From Bacteroidota bacterium (GTDB lineage Bacteria; Bacteroidota; Bacteroidia; Chitinophagales; Chitinophagaceae): a stretch of DNA of 5,814 nt. The stretch's first letter is position 1. Every line of letters starts with the position of its first letter. Positions 5,691-5,814 of this stretch are shown here, piece after piece. Location of the stretch: positions 1 through 5,814 of the forward strand of contig CANHNT010000129.1 of the NCBI GenBank assembly GCA_947461985.1, given 5' to 3'. Under the pieces are notes generated by a model, which worked only from the letters and a program-made list of their open reading frames with translations, did not search any database and was not told the DNA's origin. The translations under genes were made by a program, and so were the position numbers.

Positions 5691-5814
5691 TTAAAAGTTT
5701 CAATTATTACATTCTCTACTAAAAATTCTCCTTGATTATTTTCAGTTTGTTCAAAATAAGCTATAATTGAATCATATTCTTCAAAGGTTTTTTTTATGTC
5801 AATGTAAATTTGAA
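5687..5814 (-). CDS. Unrecognised protein, C-terminal fragment (continues beyond right edge)
   Basis: An open minus-strand frame enters from the right edge and ends at a TAA at 5687-5689. It covers 41 codons, beginning QIYIDIKKTFEEYDS and ending LVENVIIETFN. The mix of charged and hydrophobic residues and the lack of stops suggest a real gene end, and its stop converges with the methyltransferase stop with a four-base overlap. There is too little sequence to assign a family. It could be a chance open frame, but the tidy convergent end argues for a gene. Confidence 0.55.
   Translation of the reverse strand, partial: QIYIDIKKTFEEYDSIIAYFEQTENNQGEFLVENVIIETFN

Noticed and set aside
1..5814. CRISPR array, tRNA or rRNA gene, insertion sequence, or prophage parts
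   Set aside because: No regularly spaced repeats, cloverleaf-like segments, transposase or integrase motifs, or terminal inverted repeats were seen on either strand.

Overview
The window looks like a chromosomal piece of a low-GC Bacteroidota (Bacteroidetes) bacterium. The wording of RimO, FtsY, PyrB and PyrR fits that phylum, perhaps the Chitinophagales/Sphingobacteriia side, but this placement is by recall and tentative. Several genes have an upstream match to the Bacteroidota -7 promoter element TAnnTTTG, and no Shine-Dalgarno sites are evident, which also fits. No tRNA, rRNA, CRISPR array, insertion sequence or attachment site was seen. No stretch longer than 300 bases lacks a gene; the largest gaps are about 160 and 135 bases.

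Layout, left to right. Positions 1-1022 (minus strand) hold most of rimO, the ribosomal protein S12 methylthiotransferase, cut off at its C-terminus by the window edge. Positions 1024-1566 (minus) hold a small type II toxin-antitoxin pair: an antitoxin-like protein, then a RelE/ParE-like toxin frame that contains no ATG, GTG or TTG and has a run of nine A near its beginning. Positions 1624-2217 (minus) hold a Uma2-family (DUF820) nuclease-like protein, and 2231-3205 (minus) hold ftsY, the signal recognition particle receptor GTPase. The Uma2 gene and the toxin-antitoxin pair sit between two housekeeping genes, ftsY and rimO, that are often close together in this phylum, so they look like accessory cargo.

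Positions 3366-4838 (minus) are a two-gene pyrimidine operon, pyrR then pyrB, with its own promoter. Diverging from it, at 4974-5690 (plus), is an FkbM-type SAM-dependent methyltransferase. From 5687 to the right edge (minus) lies the C-terminal end of an unrecognised protein that converges on the methyltransferase gene and overlaps it by four bases.

The housekeeping genes are ordinary and apparently intact. Nothing here amounts to a clear undescribed system. The parts most worth a second look are the toxin frame without a normal start codon, its one-base spacing from the TTG start of rimO, and a possible leaderless promoter on the Uma2 gene.
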